Source of the DNA: CBDCYN01 sp965224205
GTDB taxonomy: Bacteria > Planctomycetota > Phycisphaerae > Phycisphaerales > Phycisphaeraceae
Length of the DNA: 64,000 nt
NCBI GenBank assembly: GCA_965224205.1
Contig: CBDCYN010000021.1
Span: forward strand, 4,818 to 68,817
Reading direction: 5' to 3'
Shown here: positions 1-9,413 of the stretch, piece after piece
How the letters are laid out: each line of letters begins with the position of its first letter
Numbering within the stretch: the first letter of the stretch is position 1
Notes under the pieces: generated by a model
Told to the model about the DNA's origin: nothing
The model's input: the letters and a program-made list of their open reading frames with translations, nothing else
The model's database searches: none
Translations under genes and position numbers: made by a program

Positions 1-662
1 GCCGCCTGGCCCCGATCGAGCCGGTGAACATCTTCTGCGTCGGGCTCAATTACCGGGATCACGCTCGTGAGACCGGCGCCCCTGAGCCGAAGCGACCGGT
101 CCTGTTCATGAAACCCACCAGCACGGTGACCTCCCCGCAGCAAGCGATCCGGATCCCAGCCTGCTGCACCCATGGACCGGAAGTGGACTACGAGGGCGAG
201 CTGGCGGTCGTCATCGGCCAACCCGCCCGCAACGTCGCCGAGGCCGATGCGCTGGGGCATGTTTTAGGCTACACCTGTGCCAACGACGTATCGGCCCGGC
301 GGTGGCAGAAGCAAGATGGCGGCGGGCAATGGGTACGCGGCAAGAGCTTCGATACGTTCTGCCCGTTGGGGCCGGTGCTCGTGACCGCCGACGAGATCCC
401 CGACCCGCAGGTGTTACGGATCCGCACCACCGTCAACGGGCAGCTGATGCAGGACCATACCACCGCGGACATGATCTTCCCGGTAGCGCAGCTCATCAGC
501 GACCTCAGCGCCGATACCACGCTCTTGCCGGGAACGGTGATCCTCACCGGCACGCCCGCGGGGGTCGGCTTCGCCCGCCAGCCGCCTGTTTTTTTAAGCC
601 CGGGCGACGAAGTGACCGTCGAGATCGAGAAGATCGGGAGGCTGACCAATCGCGTTGAATGA
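1..662 (+). CDS. Fumarylacetoacetate hydrolase family protein (5' end missing)
   Basis: This is the C-terminal part of a fumarylacetoacetase-fold enzyme. The family hydrolyses or decarboxylates acylpyruvate-type substrates using a divalent metal. The frame is open to the window edge and reads RLAPIEPVNIFCVGLNYRDH, so the GTG at 24 is probably internal and the true start lies upstream. Metal ligands are visible as the two Glu of DYEGELAVVIG and the Asp of CANDVSARRWQ. The usual LTGTPAGVG segment and a C-terminal beta strand (GDEVTVEIEKIG) complete the fold. The substrate cannot be told from the sequence. The stop overlaps or abuts the nadD reading frame, which suggests cotranscription. Confidence 0.9.
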   Translation, partial: RLAPIEPVNIFCVGLNYRDHARETGAPEPKRPVLFMKPTSTVTSPQQAIRIPACCTHGPEVDYEGELAVVIGQPARNVAEADALGHVLGYTCANDVSARRWQKQDGGGQWVRGKSFDTFCPLGPVLVTADEIPDPQVLRIRTTVNGQLMQDHTTADMIFPVAQLISDLSADTTLLPGTVILTGTPAGVGFARQPPVFLSPGDEVTVEIEKIGRLTNRVE

Positions 663-702
663 CCGCCGGCTGCTGCCTGGACCGGGACAAGGCCCGGCCG
701 CG

Positions 703-1374
703 ATGGATACACCCCCGATGGACCTCAAGACGTGCCAACGCGTTCTCCTTTACGGCGGCAGCTTCGATCCGCCCCACATCGCGCACACGAGGCTCCCCGT
801 TTTAGCGATGCGCGCCATCGACGCCGACGCGGTCGCTTATATCCCCACCGGCAAGAATCCCCTCAAGGCGCGCTTGGATCTCACGCCCGCGTCCCATCGC
901 CTGGCGATGCTGCGGCTGGCGATGGCGGATATCCCACAGGCAACGATCCTCACCGACGAGATCGAGCAGGCCGATGACAACGAGCCTCCAACGCCTAACT
1001 ACACGGTTGAAACACTCGAAGCCCTGCGGCAAAGATGGGGCGATGAACCCGAACTAAGGCTGCTTGTTGGCGGTGATACCCTGCGGCAGTTCCACCGGTG
1101 GCACCGCCCGGATCGGGTCATCGAGCTGGCCACCCCATTGGTGATGGTCCGCCCGCCGGATACGCGCGCTTCGCTATTAGACTCATTGCCGCTGGGTGCG
1201 GATCGCGACGCTTGGTCGGCGCGGATGATCGATCTTCCACTGATCGACATTAGCTCGACCCGGATCCGCCACCTTGTCGCCGAGGGGCGGTCCATCCAAG
1301 GCTTGGTTGCCCCCGCGGTGCAGCGGTACATCGACGAACATCGGCTTTACCGGGACCGATCGGGTGCGCCGTGA
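703..1374 (+). CDS. nadD: Nicotinate-nucleotide adenylyltransferase
   Basis: Adenylylates nicotinate mononucleotide to deamido-NAD in NAD biosynthesis. The nucleotidyltransferase signature GGSFDPPHIAH lies near the N terminus, with the second signature ISSTRIR about 40 residues from the end, followed by the usual C terminus (VAPAVQRYIDEHRLY). The start is uncertain. ATG at 703 or 718 gives the normal family length of about 220 residues. A TTG at 655 lies behind a GGGAGG at 636-641 and would overlap the upstream gene, but adds an unconserved N-terminal tail. The gene follows the FAH-family gene closely on the same strand. Confidence 0.92.
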   Translation: MDTPPMDLKTCQRVLLYGGSFDPPHIAHTRLPVLAMRAIDADAVAYIPTGKNPLKARLDLTPASHRLAMLRLAMADIPQATILTDEIEQADDNEPPTPNYTVETLEALRQRWGDEPELRLLVGGDTLRQFHRWHRPDRVIELATPLVMVRPPDTRASLLDSLPLGADRDAWSARMIDLPLIDISSTRIRHLVAEGRSIQGLVAPAVQRYIDEHRLYRDRSGAP

Positions 1375-1455
1375 ATCAACAATCCGTAGGTCCGCACCGG
1401 TTCAGGCAGAGGGCACGGGTCGGTATGCCCGACCCGCATCAGGTATTATCACACT

Positions 1456-2352
1456 GTGAATCATTTATGCATCGGCATCATCGGTGGCAGCGGGCTCGGC
1501 GAAGCCCTGGGCAGCGAGCAGGGTGATCCCCGGGTGGTCGATACGCCGTTTGGCCCGCCCAGCTCGCCCATTGTTCTAACCTCGTGGCACGGCGTAGAGG
1601 TCGCGATCCTCCAGCGGCACGGCCCGGGTCACGTGTTCAACCCCAGCCGGGTGCCGTACCGGGCGAACCTCTTCGCGCTAAAAAAACTGGGGGTGACTCA
1701 CGTCATCGCCAGCGGCGCCACCGGCAGTTTGCGGGACGAAATCCAACCCGGGGACCTGGTCGTCCCCGATCAGATCATCGATAAGACCTACCATCGGGCC
1801 AACACGTTTTTCGAACACGCGGCGGTGCACATCGAGTTCGCCCAGCCGTTCTGCCCGGTCATGCGTCAATGGTTACTAGATGCCGCATCACGGCTGCCGC
1901 AGATCAAGGTCCATACATCGGGGACATACGTGTGCATGGAGGGCCCGGCGTTTTCCACCCGTGCCGAGAGCGAGTTGCACCGCCGATGGGGCGGCGACCT
2001 GATCGGCATGACCGCCTGCCCCGAGGCCAAACTCGCCCGCGAAGCCCAGCTCGCCTACGCCCTAATCGCCATGCCCACCGACTACGACAGCTGGCGCCCC
2101 CACAACCCCAACAAGCCGCGACAAGACCTGCTCCAAGAAATCATCGGCAACCTCAAAACCGCGACGCAGCGGAATATCGAGCTGATCCGCGCCGCCCTCC
2201 AAGATACTACCCACCTCAGGGACCGCCCCAGCCCCGCCCACGACGCCCTGAAGCTGGCGATCTGGTCCGACAAGACCGCGATCGACCCCGGCGAGGTGGA
2301 AAGACTCCACGTGCTGTGGGGTGAGTATTTCGATCAAGAGTCGAAGAGTTGA
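1456..2352 (+). CDS. mtnP: S-methyl-5'-thioadenosine phosphorylase
   Basis: Phosphorolyses methylthioadenosine to adenine and methylthioribose-1-phosphate in methionine salvage. The protein has 298 residues and starts with GTG. Family features are the phosphate-binding start IIGGSGLGEAL, the RHGPGHVFNPSRVPYRAN block, the substrate segment CMEGPAFSTRAESELHR with MTACPEAKLARE, and the purine-binding TDYDSW with its two Asp. A plain purine nucleoside phosphorylase of the same fold is the alternative, but the MTACPEAKLARE block favours MTAP. A hairpin at 2389-2409 lies between this gene and the convergent kinase gene. Confidence 0.9.
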   Translation: MNHLCIGIIGGSGLGEALGSEQGDPRVVDTPFGPPSSPIVLTSWHGVEVAILQRHGPGHVFNPSRVPYRANLFALKKLGVTHVIASGATGSLRDEIQPGDLVVPDQIIDKTYHRANTFFEHAAVHIEFAQPFCPVMRQWLLDAASRLPQIKVHTSGTYVCMEGPAFSTRAESELHRRWGGDLIGMTACPEAKLAREAQLAYALIAMPTDYDSWRPHNPNKPRQDLLQEIIGNLKTATQRNIELIRAALQDTTHLRDRPSPAHDALKLAIWSDKTAIDPGEVERLHVLWGEYFDQESKS

Positions 2353-2388
2353 GTATTGAAAGATGGGTTGGTTGAACAATGCTCTTAG

Positions 2389-2409
2389 CCCCACGTCCAT
2401 GACGTGGGG
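2389..2409. terminator. Hairpin between convergent mtnP and kinase genes
   Basis: A perfect 9-bp stem (CCCCACGTC / GACGTGGGG) closes on a three-base CAT loop. On the plus strand it is followed after about ten bases by TTTTT. It lies 37 bp after mtnP and before the end of the minus-strand kinase gene, so it could terminate transcription from both sides. The short U tract some way downstream makes it a weaker intrinsic terminator than the one after tRNA-Pro. Confidence 0.5.
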
Positions 2410-2457
2410 TTCAATGATCTTTTTGGAGGCATCTGCGATTCAAATGTTGACTCAACC

Positions 2458-3297
2458 CTACCCCGCCCTGCGGTTGTTGAGCTGATGGATCGCCAGCTCC
2501 AGCCGGTCGTGGACCTGCTGCATCGTGGCGGGTCTTTCTTCGACCTGGGACTTAACGCAGCTCATCACCAGGCTCGATAGCGCCGGGGGCACCTCGGGGT
2601 TGATCTCGTGGGGCGGGGGGCAGTCGGGGTTCACGGGCACCAGGTCGTTGGGCCCGCGGGCGATGACCGTGGGCACGTGCTTATCGGTCAGCAGCCAATA
2701 CAGGGTCGCCCCAAGGTTGAAAACGTCCGTGGTGGGCATGATCTCGCGTCGGTGGACCTGCTCCGGGGCGATATAGTCGGGGGTGCCCTGGATCCTAGCC
2801 TTGACCGTCCCGATCGGGCAGCTTTGACCAAAATCAATGATCTTGATCTGATGATCGTCCGTGACCAGGATGTTATTGGGTTTGATGTCGGCGTGGACGT
2901 AGCCGGCTTCATGCATGGCGCCCAGCCCAACGGTGACTTTCTGGCACAGCTGGCAGATCACCACCAGGTCGCGCAGGGCGGCCTCTTCGAGGGTTAGCCC
3001 GTCGACGAGCTCCATGAGGATCAGCAGTTCTTTGGTCCGGATAATCTTGCGATGTCGGATCATCCGGTGGCTGCGGCGCAGAGCCGGGTGTTGGAGCTTG
3101 TTGGCGACCTCGTGCTCGTTGCGGGCCTGTTCGAGGAAGCGCTGGTCAGAGGCGTCCCGCTTGACGACACGTTTGAGCGCGTAGATCTGCCCCTGCGGGT
3201 CCTTGACCGCGTAGATCGTGCTGTTGGCGCCGTGCCCGAGCGTGTCGATGATGTCGAAACCGCAGATCTGATATAAACAGGCCATCGATTCGGGCAT
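2458..3297 (-). CDS. Serine/threonine protein kinase (single kinase domain)
   Basis: A compact 279-residue Hanks-type kinase with no membrane segment or sensor domain. Visible landmarks are the Gly loop GHGANSTIYA (residues 21-30), the ATP-anchoring Lys in YALKRV (about 42), the catalytic loop YVHADIKPNN (about 133-142), DFG (155-157) and the APE-type segment YIAPEQV. The catalytic HRD motif is HAD, so this is a non-RD kinase that should not need activation-loop phosphorylation in the usual way. The start is supported by AAGGAGGGG just upstream of ATG. The substrate is unknown and the gene stands alone. Confidence 0.9.
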   Translation of the reverse strand: MPESMACLYQICGFDIIDTLGHGANSTIYAVKDPQGQIYALKRVVKRDASDQRFLEQARNEHEVANKLQHPALRRSHRMIRHRKIIRTKELLILMELVDGLTLEEAALRDLVVICQLCQKVTVGLGAMHEAGYVHADIKPNNILVTDDHQIKIIDFGQSCPIGTVKARIQGTPDYIAPEQVHRREIMPTTDVFNLGATLYWLLTDKHVPTVIARGPNDLVPVNPDCPPPHEINPEVPPALSSLVMSCVKSQVEERPATMQQVHDRLELAIHQLNNRRAG

Positions 3298-3370
3298 GGC
3301 CCCTCCTTTCTCCTCCGGCGGTGGCCGGGGATCAGCCGTGCCGGCTCCCTAAGCCCCGCGGAGCGAGAGA

Positions 3371-3479
3371 TAGACGCTCCAAGTACCCAACACGCCGCGT
3401 CCAAAGACACCTTCGGCCCCGAGAGTCCTCTAAACGCATACACAAGCCATCCCGAAAAGTCGTCCGGGATCGGCATCAC
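3371..3479. repeat. Dispersed intergenic repeat, family 1, copy A
   Basis: A degenerate copy of a roughly 105-bp repeat seen again at 9153, 14352, 32562, 36799 and, in part, 26005. The best-conserved end is the block ending in CCGGGATCGGCATCAC (3462-3479). The 5' part shares TCCAAGTACC with the copy at 36799. It sits in the 550-bp gap between the kinase and ABC transporter genes, where no gene is supported and no clear promoter is seen. Confidence 0.5.
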
Positions 3480-3849
3480 GCCCCCAGATGGCCGGATCGG
3501 ATTCGTTTAGTTGAGCTGCGTGGACATTTATTGGATCGGGTGGATCGATTGGTTGCTTGATCGACGCAGCGACTCTTCTTGGGCTTACCCCGCGTCAAAG
3601 ACGGTACAAACCCACCGTGGACGAAAGGACACCGGTCCCGGTCGACCTATCTGAGCAGACGGAATCCTCGGCTTATTCGCCCAATGGAAAATGACTTCGC
3701 ATCACCTGCTGGCATCACTGGTGACCTGCCACGGGCTGAACCGCGACCTGTTCCGTTTTGACCCGTCGGATAAATCGCGATAAGCACGTACCCTCCCGTC
3801 AAATCGGCAATGACGGGGGGCTTACCCACGAACAAGGCGAATGAGTCGA

Positions 3850-5874
3850 TTATCCCCGGTCGTGGACCAGGACCTCGTCATCGGCAGTTGCCACCGGCTG
3901 AGTCTGCAACTCGACCATCTCCCGGTACCGGCCGCTGCGGGCCATCAGCTCCTCATGGCTACCGGATTCGATGATCCGCCCCGCCTCGACGACCACGATC
4001 AGATCCGCGTGGGCGATCGTGCTTAGCCGGTGGGCGATCACGAAGCTGGTGCGGTTAGACATCAACGTTTTCAAGCTGACCTGGATCAGCCGTTCGCTCT
4101 CGGTGTCGAGGCTGCTGGTCGCTTCGTCGAGGATCAGGATCTTCGGGTCGGCGAGGATGGCACGCGCGATCGCCAGCCGCTGGCGCTGGCCGCCGCTTAG
4201 CTTCACGCCCCGCTCGCCGATCACCGTGTCATACCCGTTGTCGAGCTCGGTGATAAACCGGTGAGCGTGGGCGAGCCTTGCCGCCGACTCGACCCGCTGC
4301 CGGTCACCCTCCTGCTGGGCGTAGCCGATATTCGCGGCCACGGTCCCGTCGAACAGAAAGACGTCCTGCTCAACAATCCCCAGCAGGTTGCGGTAGCTAT
4401 GGATGCGGACGTCACGCAGATCGACCCCGTCGAGCAGGATCATCCCGCCGGTGGGGTCGAAGAACCGGGCGATCAGGTTGCACAGCGTCGTCTTGCCCGA
4501 ACCGCTGGGGCCCACCAGGGCGACGACCTGGCCCGCGGCGACATCGAGGCTCACCCCGCGGATGACCGGCTCGGTCGAGCCCGGGTAGCTGAACGACACG
4601 TCGCGTAGGGTCATGCGCCCCGCCACCGTTCTGGTGTTTAGATCCACGGCGTCGCCCCGGTCGGCCAGCTCGCTGGGCTCCTGGAGCAGATCGAGGGTAC
4701 GGTCGAGGCCCGCGAGGCTGTTTTGGAACTGCGCCGCCGACCCCGCGAGGGTCGCGATCGGGTCCAGCAGCCAGCCCAGGTAAGTGAGGAACATCACCAG
4801 GTCGCCCGGTGTCAGCGCCGCCCCCGCATCGAGTGTACCCGCTTTCACCGCCGCCGCATCGTCGAGGATGCGCAACCCCCCGTACCCGAGGATCGCGGCC
4901 GTGGCGACCGGGATCATGATCGACCAGGCAATATCGATCCCCCGCGACCACCACCAGGTGTGCAGCTCTTGGCGGGCACGCAGGTGGGTGTTGCCCGTGA
5001 ACCGCGACGCCTCACGCCGCTGGCGGTTGAAACCCCGCACCACGCGCATCCCCGCGAAGACCTCCGTCGCGTGGGCGGCGGTGCGTTGGCGGCTGGCGCG
5101 GATGTGACGGTACATCGGGCGGATCCGGCTGATCCACGTGCGGTGGGTCAGCCACACCACCGGCAGCAACGTCAGCGACCCGGCTAAGAGGCGCCAGTCG
5201 GTCCACGCGAGGATCGCCAGGCCGCCCGACAGCTGGATCACCGCCCGCCAGGGGTTGTAAACCATCGCGAACAGCAGCTGCCCGGCGCTGTTGGCGTCTT
5301 CACTGAGCAGGCTGGCCAGCCCGCCGGATTTGAGCTCATGGACCCGGTGAAGCGGCAGGCGCATCGCGTGCTCGAACACCTGCCTCTGCACGTCGGCTTG
5401 GACCCGCTGGGTCGTCCGCGTCAGCTGCCATCGCCCCAGCATCCCTACCGCCAGCGACGCTAGCGACAGCCCGACCATCCCAAACGCCACCGCCAGCAAC
5501 AACCCCTTGCCCCCGGGAGGGGTCGTCGAGTCGATCCCAGGGGCCCAAGCCAGCACAGACGATAGCCAAGGCAACGGCGAGCGGTCCGAGAGCACGTAAT
5601 CAAAAACGATCTTCGTGCCGTAGATCGGTAGCAGGCCCAGCAGGGTCGAGACCGTCGCGGTCATCAAGCAGAACGCCACGACCGCGTGATAGCGGCGGAT
5701 CAGCTTAACGAAGGCGATGAACAGGGCGGGGAATGATCGGTGCCGTCGGCTCGCCGACCCCGGCGAGCCACCCCACGAGGAAAACGGCTCATCGGTCGGC
5801 TGCCTCATCCCGCGTTTGAGGTGTGACCGGTAGTCGCGGAATCGCTGTCGGCTGGATCGACGCGTTGAAAACAT
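3850..5874 (-). CDS. ABC exporter, fused permease and ATPase (MsbA/LmrA type)
   Basis: A half-transporter of 674 residues that should work as a homodimer in the inner membrane and pump a lipid or hydrophobic compound. Residues 1-45 are a basic cytoplasmic tail. About 50-400 hold six hydrophobic segments. The ATPase domain follows with Walker A GPSGSGKTT (about 453-461), signature LSGGQRQRLAIARAIL, Walker B ILILDEATSSLD and the H-loop IAHRLSTI. The gene is monocistronic. The cargo cannot be predicted from sequence. The ATG lies at the edge of a 590-bp gap. Confidence 0.9.
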   Translation of the reverse strand: MFSTRRSSRQRFRDYRSHLKRGMRQPTDEPFSSWGGSPGSASRRHRSFPALFIAFVKLIRRYHAVVAFCLMTATVSTLLGLLPIYGTKIVFDYVLSDRSPLPWLSSVLAWAPGIDSTTPPGGKGLLLAVAFGMVGLSLASLAVGMLGRWQLTRTTQRVQADVQRQVFEHAMRLPLHRVHELKSGGLASLLSEDANSAGQLLFAMVYNPWRAVIQLSGGLAILAWTDWRLLAGSLTLLPVVWLTHRTWISRIRPMYRHIRASRQRTAAHATEVFAGMRVVRGFNRQRREASRFTGNTHLRARQELHTWWWSRGIDIAWSIMIPVATAAILGYGGLRILDDAAAVKAGTLDAGAALTPGDLVMFLTYLGWLLDPIATLAGSAAQFQNSLAGLDRTLDLLQEPSELADRGDAVDLNTRTVAGRMTLRDVSFSYPGSTEPVIRGVSLDVAAGQVVALVGPSGSGKTTLCNLIARFFDPTGGMILLDGVDLRDVRIHSYRNLLGIVEQDVFLFDGTVAANIGYAQQEGDRQRVESAARLAHAHRFITELDNGYDTVIGERGVKLSGGQRQRLAIARAILADPKILILDEATSSLDTESERLIQVSLKTLMSNRTSFVIAHRLSTIAHADLIVVVEAGRIIESGSHEELMARSGRYREMVELQTQPVATADDEVLVHDRG

Positions 5875-6465
5875 GTGGTCCTATCTATGAACGATTCGAG
5901 AGGCCGATCCGTTGGGCAGATCCAAATGAGTAACGACATGCCTCGTCACAGTATAGGCGCGAGGCCCATCCATCAATCCCCAATAAAGCCAAAGCGGAAT
6001 GCCACACCCTAGACTCCACAACTTGGATATCTTATTGCAGGCTGGACAAGAATTCCGTGAGCAGAAAGAAATTTCACCTTAAGTTTCAATGTTCGTCGTT
6101 AGCGCGGATCTTAAGCAGCACGTTGTGGTTCCCGAGGCCGGTGATATACTCGCGGCCATGTGAGCCAGCGGGATGAGAAAAAAGCTCGTTATTTGTGAAA
6201 ACCCGGCATGGTGGTGCCCACGATCAGATTATGGACACCGCCCGATGGTGCCGTAGCTGGTTTTATCAAGGTGAGGCGAGGATGGCCGCGAGTCGAAGGT
6301 TGATCCCGAGGCGATACGACCGATCTGTGACGATCACCCCGGGGGATTGACCACCGAACAATCCCTGCCGTCTTCGCAGCTTGAGCGTGGTCTGTTGGCC
6401 GACGATCCGTGATCGGTCCAGGCCGGGGATTTTTTTCGACGCCGTGTATTAGGAAAAGGAGATTC
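5875..6465. other. Intergenic region without a supported gene
   Basis: This 590-bp gap separates divergent genes: the ABC exporter on minus and the PEP-CTERM gene on plus. It must hold both promoters, but I see no convincing -35/-10 pair. An AGGAAAAGGAG Shine-Dalgarno stretch at about 6451-6460 marks the start of the downstream gene. A long antisense frame running through 6189-6908 is a shadow of that gene. Confidence 0.5.
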
Positions 6466-7290
6466 ATGATGTTGAACCCAATGTATCGAAAGTTGTGGAT
6501 CGGGCTGTTCGTCTGGGTCGTGGTGATGGCGGCTGGGTCACCCGGAGTCCAGGCACAGGTCGTGGCCGCGGGTTCGTCGGTGGAGGGGACCGCCATCGGC
6601 GACTGGGGCGCCGCGTGGTGGAACTGGGCGGTGACCGAGCCGGTCGCGACGAACCCCGTGCTCGACACCACCGGGGAATTCGCGGACGCGAACCAGAGCG
6701 GCCCGGTTTGGTTCGTCGCCGGCGCAGCCCCGGGCGAAACCGTCAGCCGGTCTTTCCAGGTCCCGGCCGGTAAACACCTGCTGTTTCCGCTGATCAATGC
6801 TTTGCCGTTCCCCGAGCCGCCCGATGGGTTCCCGACGACCGCAGCCCGTGCCCGTGAGGTGGCCAACCAGATCATCGACGCGGCGGGGGATTTCGTGTTC
6901 ATCCTCAACGGGGTGGAGGTGCCTGGGGCGCAGCTGGCCCTACACCGCGAGCAGTCCAGCGACTTCGTGACCCTGACGGTACCGGTCGAAGACGACCTGG
7001 TCGACGCGGGGGGGACCGGCGACTTCCCCGGGGCGTGGTCCGATGGGTACTACGTCATGCTTGAGCCGCTGCCGGTGGGTACGCACACGGTCGAGTTCGG
7101 GGCCAGCCAGCTAACGGCGGTCGATATCCTGATCGACGAGGGGCCGGGGGCGACAAACCCGTTTATATTCACACTCCCGCCGTCGACGACCTCGATCACG
7201 GCCACGATCGAGGTAATCCCCGAGCCCACCACCGCCGTGATCGTGGTGGCGACCGGCGGGGTGATGCTGTGGCGCCGCCGGCGAGGCTGA
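6466..7290 (+). CDS. Secreted PEP-CTERM protein
   Basis: A secreted or surface protein of about 274 residues. ATG 6466 is chosen over the earlier in-frame ATG 6409 because an AAAAGGAG site precedes it and it puts a classical signal peptide at the front (basic MYRKLW, hydrophobic IGLFVWVVVMAAG, cleavage near VQA-QV). The C terminus has the sorting signal of the PEP-CTERM/exosortase system: VIPEPTTA, a short hydrophobic stretch, then LWRRRRG. The mature part is Trp- and Pro-rich with no domain I recognise. No exosortase gene is in this window. The family is linked to exopolysaccharide-producing bacteria, and an alginate-export-like barrel lies next to it on the other strand. Confidence 0.85.
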   Translation: MMLNPMYRKLWIGLFVWVVVMAAGSPGVQAQVVAAGSSVEGTAIGDWGAAWWNWAVTEPVATNPVLDTTGEFADANQSGPVWFVAGAAPGETVSRSFQVPAGKHLLFPLINALPFPEPPDGFPTTAARAREVANQIIDAAGDFVFILNGVEVPGAQLALHREQSSDFVTLTVPVEDDLVDAGGTGDFPGAWSDGYYVMLEPLPVGTHTVEFGASQLTAVDILIDEGPGATNPFIFTLPPSTTSITATIEVIPEPTTAVIVVATGGVMLWRRRRG

Positions 7291-7361
7291 ATGCAAGGTC
7301 GAAGGCGACGCGGCACACTGTCTATACGGACACAGAAAAATTCACGGGTGAGACAACCCTC

Positions 7362-7395
7362 GGAAGAACCCGCTGCCTCACGGTCGCGGCTTGCT
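7362..7395. repeat. Dispersed GC-rich repeat, family 2, copy 1
   Basis: The motif runs GGAAGAACCCGCTGCC...GGTCGCGGCTTGCT and is the reverse complement of the copy at 10549-10582. It lies between convergent genes, 70 bp after the PEP-CTERM gene. Confidence 0.65.
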
Positions 7396-7484
7396 GTGAA
7401 CACGCACGGATTCAGATTCATCTAGGTGCGTATTGGGCGTGGCTGTGGCCGGGCGATAGGTGGACGATCGAGGTTCGGGCAGGC

Positions 7485-8933
7485 TCAGAAAGCGATCTGG
7501 ACCCTCAGATCGGCGCCGATGGCGGCGGCGTGGCCCGGGTACGCGGCGCCCGGGAAAAAAACCCCCGTGCTGACGGTCGCGCTGATGTTGCGTTCGAGCC
7601 ACAATCCGAAGATCAGGTCCACCTCGTGGCCCAGGTCTTTGTCGTCGCCGCTGGGGTTGGCGATGAAGCGGGCGTCCCGGAGCTGATCGGCGAGCTCGAC
7701 GAGGGTGTAGTAGTGATAGACCAGGTCCATCGAGAACGCGGGGGACGGGGCGATCCCTGCGCCGGCGGTGAAGATCATGATATTGCTTAGCTCAGGATCG
7801 AGGACCTGGCCGTAGTACTGGAACCCCGTGTGGCCTTCGAATGCCGCGTGGTTGTCGTGCAAGTCGGTCTGCTGGAAGTTGTTATCGGTGTCATCGCCCG
7901 TGTCGGCGTCGCCGGACCCGAACGCGAACCCGAAGGTCAACGCCGGCTTGAGAGGGTGCTGGATCCGCTGAACGACCCCCGCATCGAGCCCGAAGCTCAG
8001 CAGCTGGCGATGCTTTTCACGGCCCACGAGCATCGCCGCGTCTAGCCAGAGGCCCGTGTGGCGATGCGGCTGGCCCTCCCACGATAGCCCCAGGTGGATC
8101 GGGTCACGGTTGGGCAGGCCACGGTCGTCACGGCCGACCATAAAAAGCGAAATCCTGTCCTGATCTTCATAGCGATAGGTCGTGTACAAGATGTAATTGA
8201 CGATCTGCTCATCGTCATGAGGCGACCCGATCAGCAAGGAGCTTACGGAAAACTCAGCCGACAGGGGGCCTTGATCATAGATGATCTTCACCGCGTCGAG
8301 CTGCTCGTCGAACAGCCACTCGCGATGGTCCTTAAGGCGTTGCCTGCCGACCTTAAGGCTTAGGGATTCCACGGCCATGTCCTTGATCAAGAAATACCCC
8401 TCGCGGAACTGGGGTGAGCCCTCTGCTTCATCGTCCTCGGAGGTATCCCGATAGGGGCCAGCCTCCTGGATCTGTGGCAAGCCGACGATCTCGAAACTCA
8501 GATGAGTGAAGTAGGGATCCGCGGGCTCAAACTTCGGGTTAAGTTTGATCGGGGCTTCGGATCCGCTTTCGTTCGCTTGAAGCTGTTGTTCGAGCATCGC
8601 CTCGACGGGCGACCGGGTGTCGGGGTTGAAGCCGGCGCTCGGTACAGGATGGCGACCGGGTATCGCGGGCTGCGCCGGGGTGGGATGGGGTGTGGCGCTG
8701 GGAGCGGACGCGGGCATCGGATGGGGCGGGCGGGCTGCACTGGGAGAGGTACGCGGTGGCCACCCGACGTCGTTGTAGACTTCGTTCGGGGCGCTACGAG
8801 CCGTAGGGGGGGTGATCGTCTGGCCTATCGTGAGGAACACACACACCGCCCATGCCCTTAACACGGGCTGCCAGCTCGTTAGCGTTTGCCGCCGCCGGAC
8901 GGCAGCTCGACCTTGATCCTTATTACTCCACAA
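7485..8933 (-). CDS. Outer-membrane beta-barrel, alginate-export-like
   Basis: A 482-residue outer-membrane protein. The N terminus has a basic stretch and a hydrophobic segment (AWAVCVFLTIGQTI) that can serve as signal peptide. A Pro/Ala/Ser-rich linker covers about residues 45-105. The rest is a string of amphipathic beta strands ending in LRVQIAF, the terminal Phe typical of barrels. The segment SLKVGRQRLKDHREWLF followed by DEQLDAVKI is the hallmark of the alginate export (AlgE-like) domain family. It may carry an anionic polysaccharide or act as a general porin; no alginate polymerase genes are nearby. Confidence 0.75.
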   Translation of the reverse strand: MWSNKDQGRAAVRRRQTLTSWQPVLRAWAVCVFLTIGQTITPPTARSAPNEVYNDVGWPPRTSPSAARPPHPMPASAPSATPHPTPAQPAIPGRHPVPSAGFNPDTRSPVEAMLEQQLQANESGSEAPIKLNPKFEPADPYFTHLSFEIVGLPQIQEAGPYRDTSEDDEAEGSPQFREGYFLIKDMAVESLSLKVGRQRLKDHREWLFDEQLDAVKIIYDQGPLSAEFSVSSLLIGSPHDDEQIVNYILYTTYRYEDQDRISLFMVGRDDRGLPNRDPIHLGLSWEGQPHRHTGLWLDAAMLVGREKHRQLLSFGLDAGVVQRIQHPLKPALTFGFAFGSGDADTGDDTDNNFQQTDLHDNHAAFEGHTGFQYYGQVLDPELSNIMIFTAGAGIAPSPAFSMDLVYHYYTLVELADQLRDARFIANPSGDDKDLGHEVDLIFGLWLERNISATVSTGVFFPGAAYPGHAAAIGADLRVQIAF

Positions 8934-9152
8934 GGGTCCTCATCTCCAGGTTCTAGATGGTAACAGTTGGCTTGCGGGTTGGCCTGTTGTCGGCCACAAC
9001 AAGGGGTATCGACCACATCGTTCCCTATGGATCACAACAGAGCCGCACCACGTCCGAGAACTAGACAGGGTCGCGCCCCCGGGGCGATCAACCGCGGCCA
9101 AGCCAGGGGCCTATGCCCCACGTATCATGAGCGCCCGCACCGGGTTCACCTC

Positions 9153-9257
9153 TACGCATCGTGTATCTAAACTCAGCCCCGCCAGTGTTTTGGACCCCGA
9201 AAACCCCCTTATGACGTCCACGAGCCACGCCTTACTTTTATCTGGGATCGGTATTAC
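9153..9257. repeat. Dispersed intergenic repeat, family 1, copy B
   Basis: This copy starts with TACGCATCGTGTATC and ends with CTGGGATCGGTATTAC. Read on the minus strand it gives VIPIPDKSKAWLV...DTRCV, the same peptide pattern as the copy at 14352 (VIPIPDENTA, stop, LVHAA...DTRCV). It lies in the 480-bp gap between the barrel gene and mqnA. Confidence 0.7.
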
Positions 9258-9323
9258 CTGTTTGAGGGTCCTGTAGAGAAAACGATGAGAAAGCCATCCC
9301 AACCCCCAGCTGCCGGGTGGCAG

Positions 9324-9349
9324 CCTGCATCGATCCTTCTCGATGCAGG
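9324..9349. terminator. Perfect 10-bp stem-loop upstream of mqnA
   Basis: CCTGCATCGA and TCGATGCAGG flank a six-base loop. No T tract follows directly, so this may be a regulatory or protective hairpin and not a true terminator. It lies 65 bp before the mqnA start, where a leader transcript would contain it. Confidence 0.4.
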
Positions 9350-9413
9350 GCTACTCATGTTTTAACCCCACCGCGGACCGGTTTGCCCGATCCGTCTGGG
9401 TATACTGTTTCTT

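Noticed and set aside
3321..3761. Two short plus-strand frames between the kinase and ABC transporter genes
   Set aside because: Basic, low-complexity translations, partly within repeat copy A, with no ribosome site.
6189..6908. A 239-codon minus-strand frame upstream of and across the PEP-CTERM gene
   Set aside because: It overlaps the signal peptide region of a well-supported gene and shows no protein family features.
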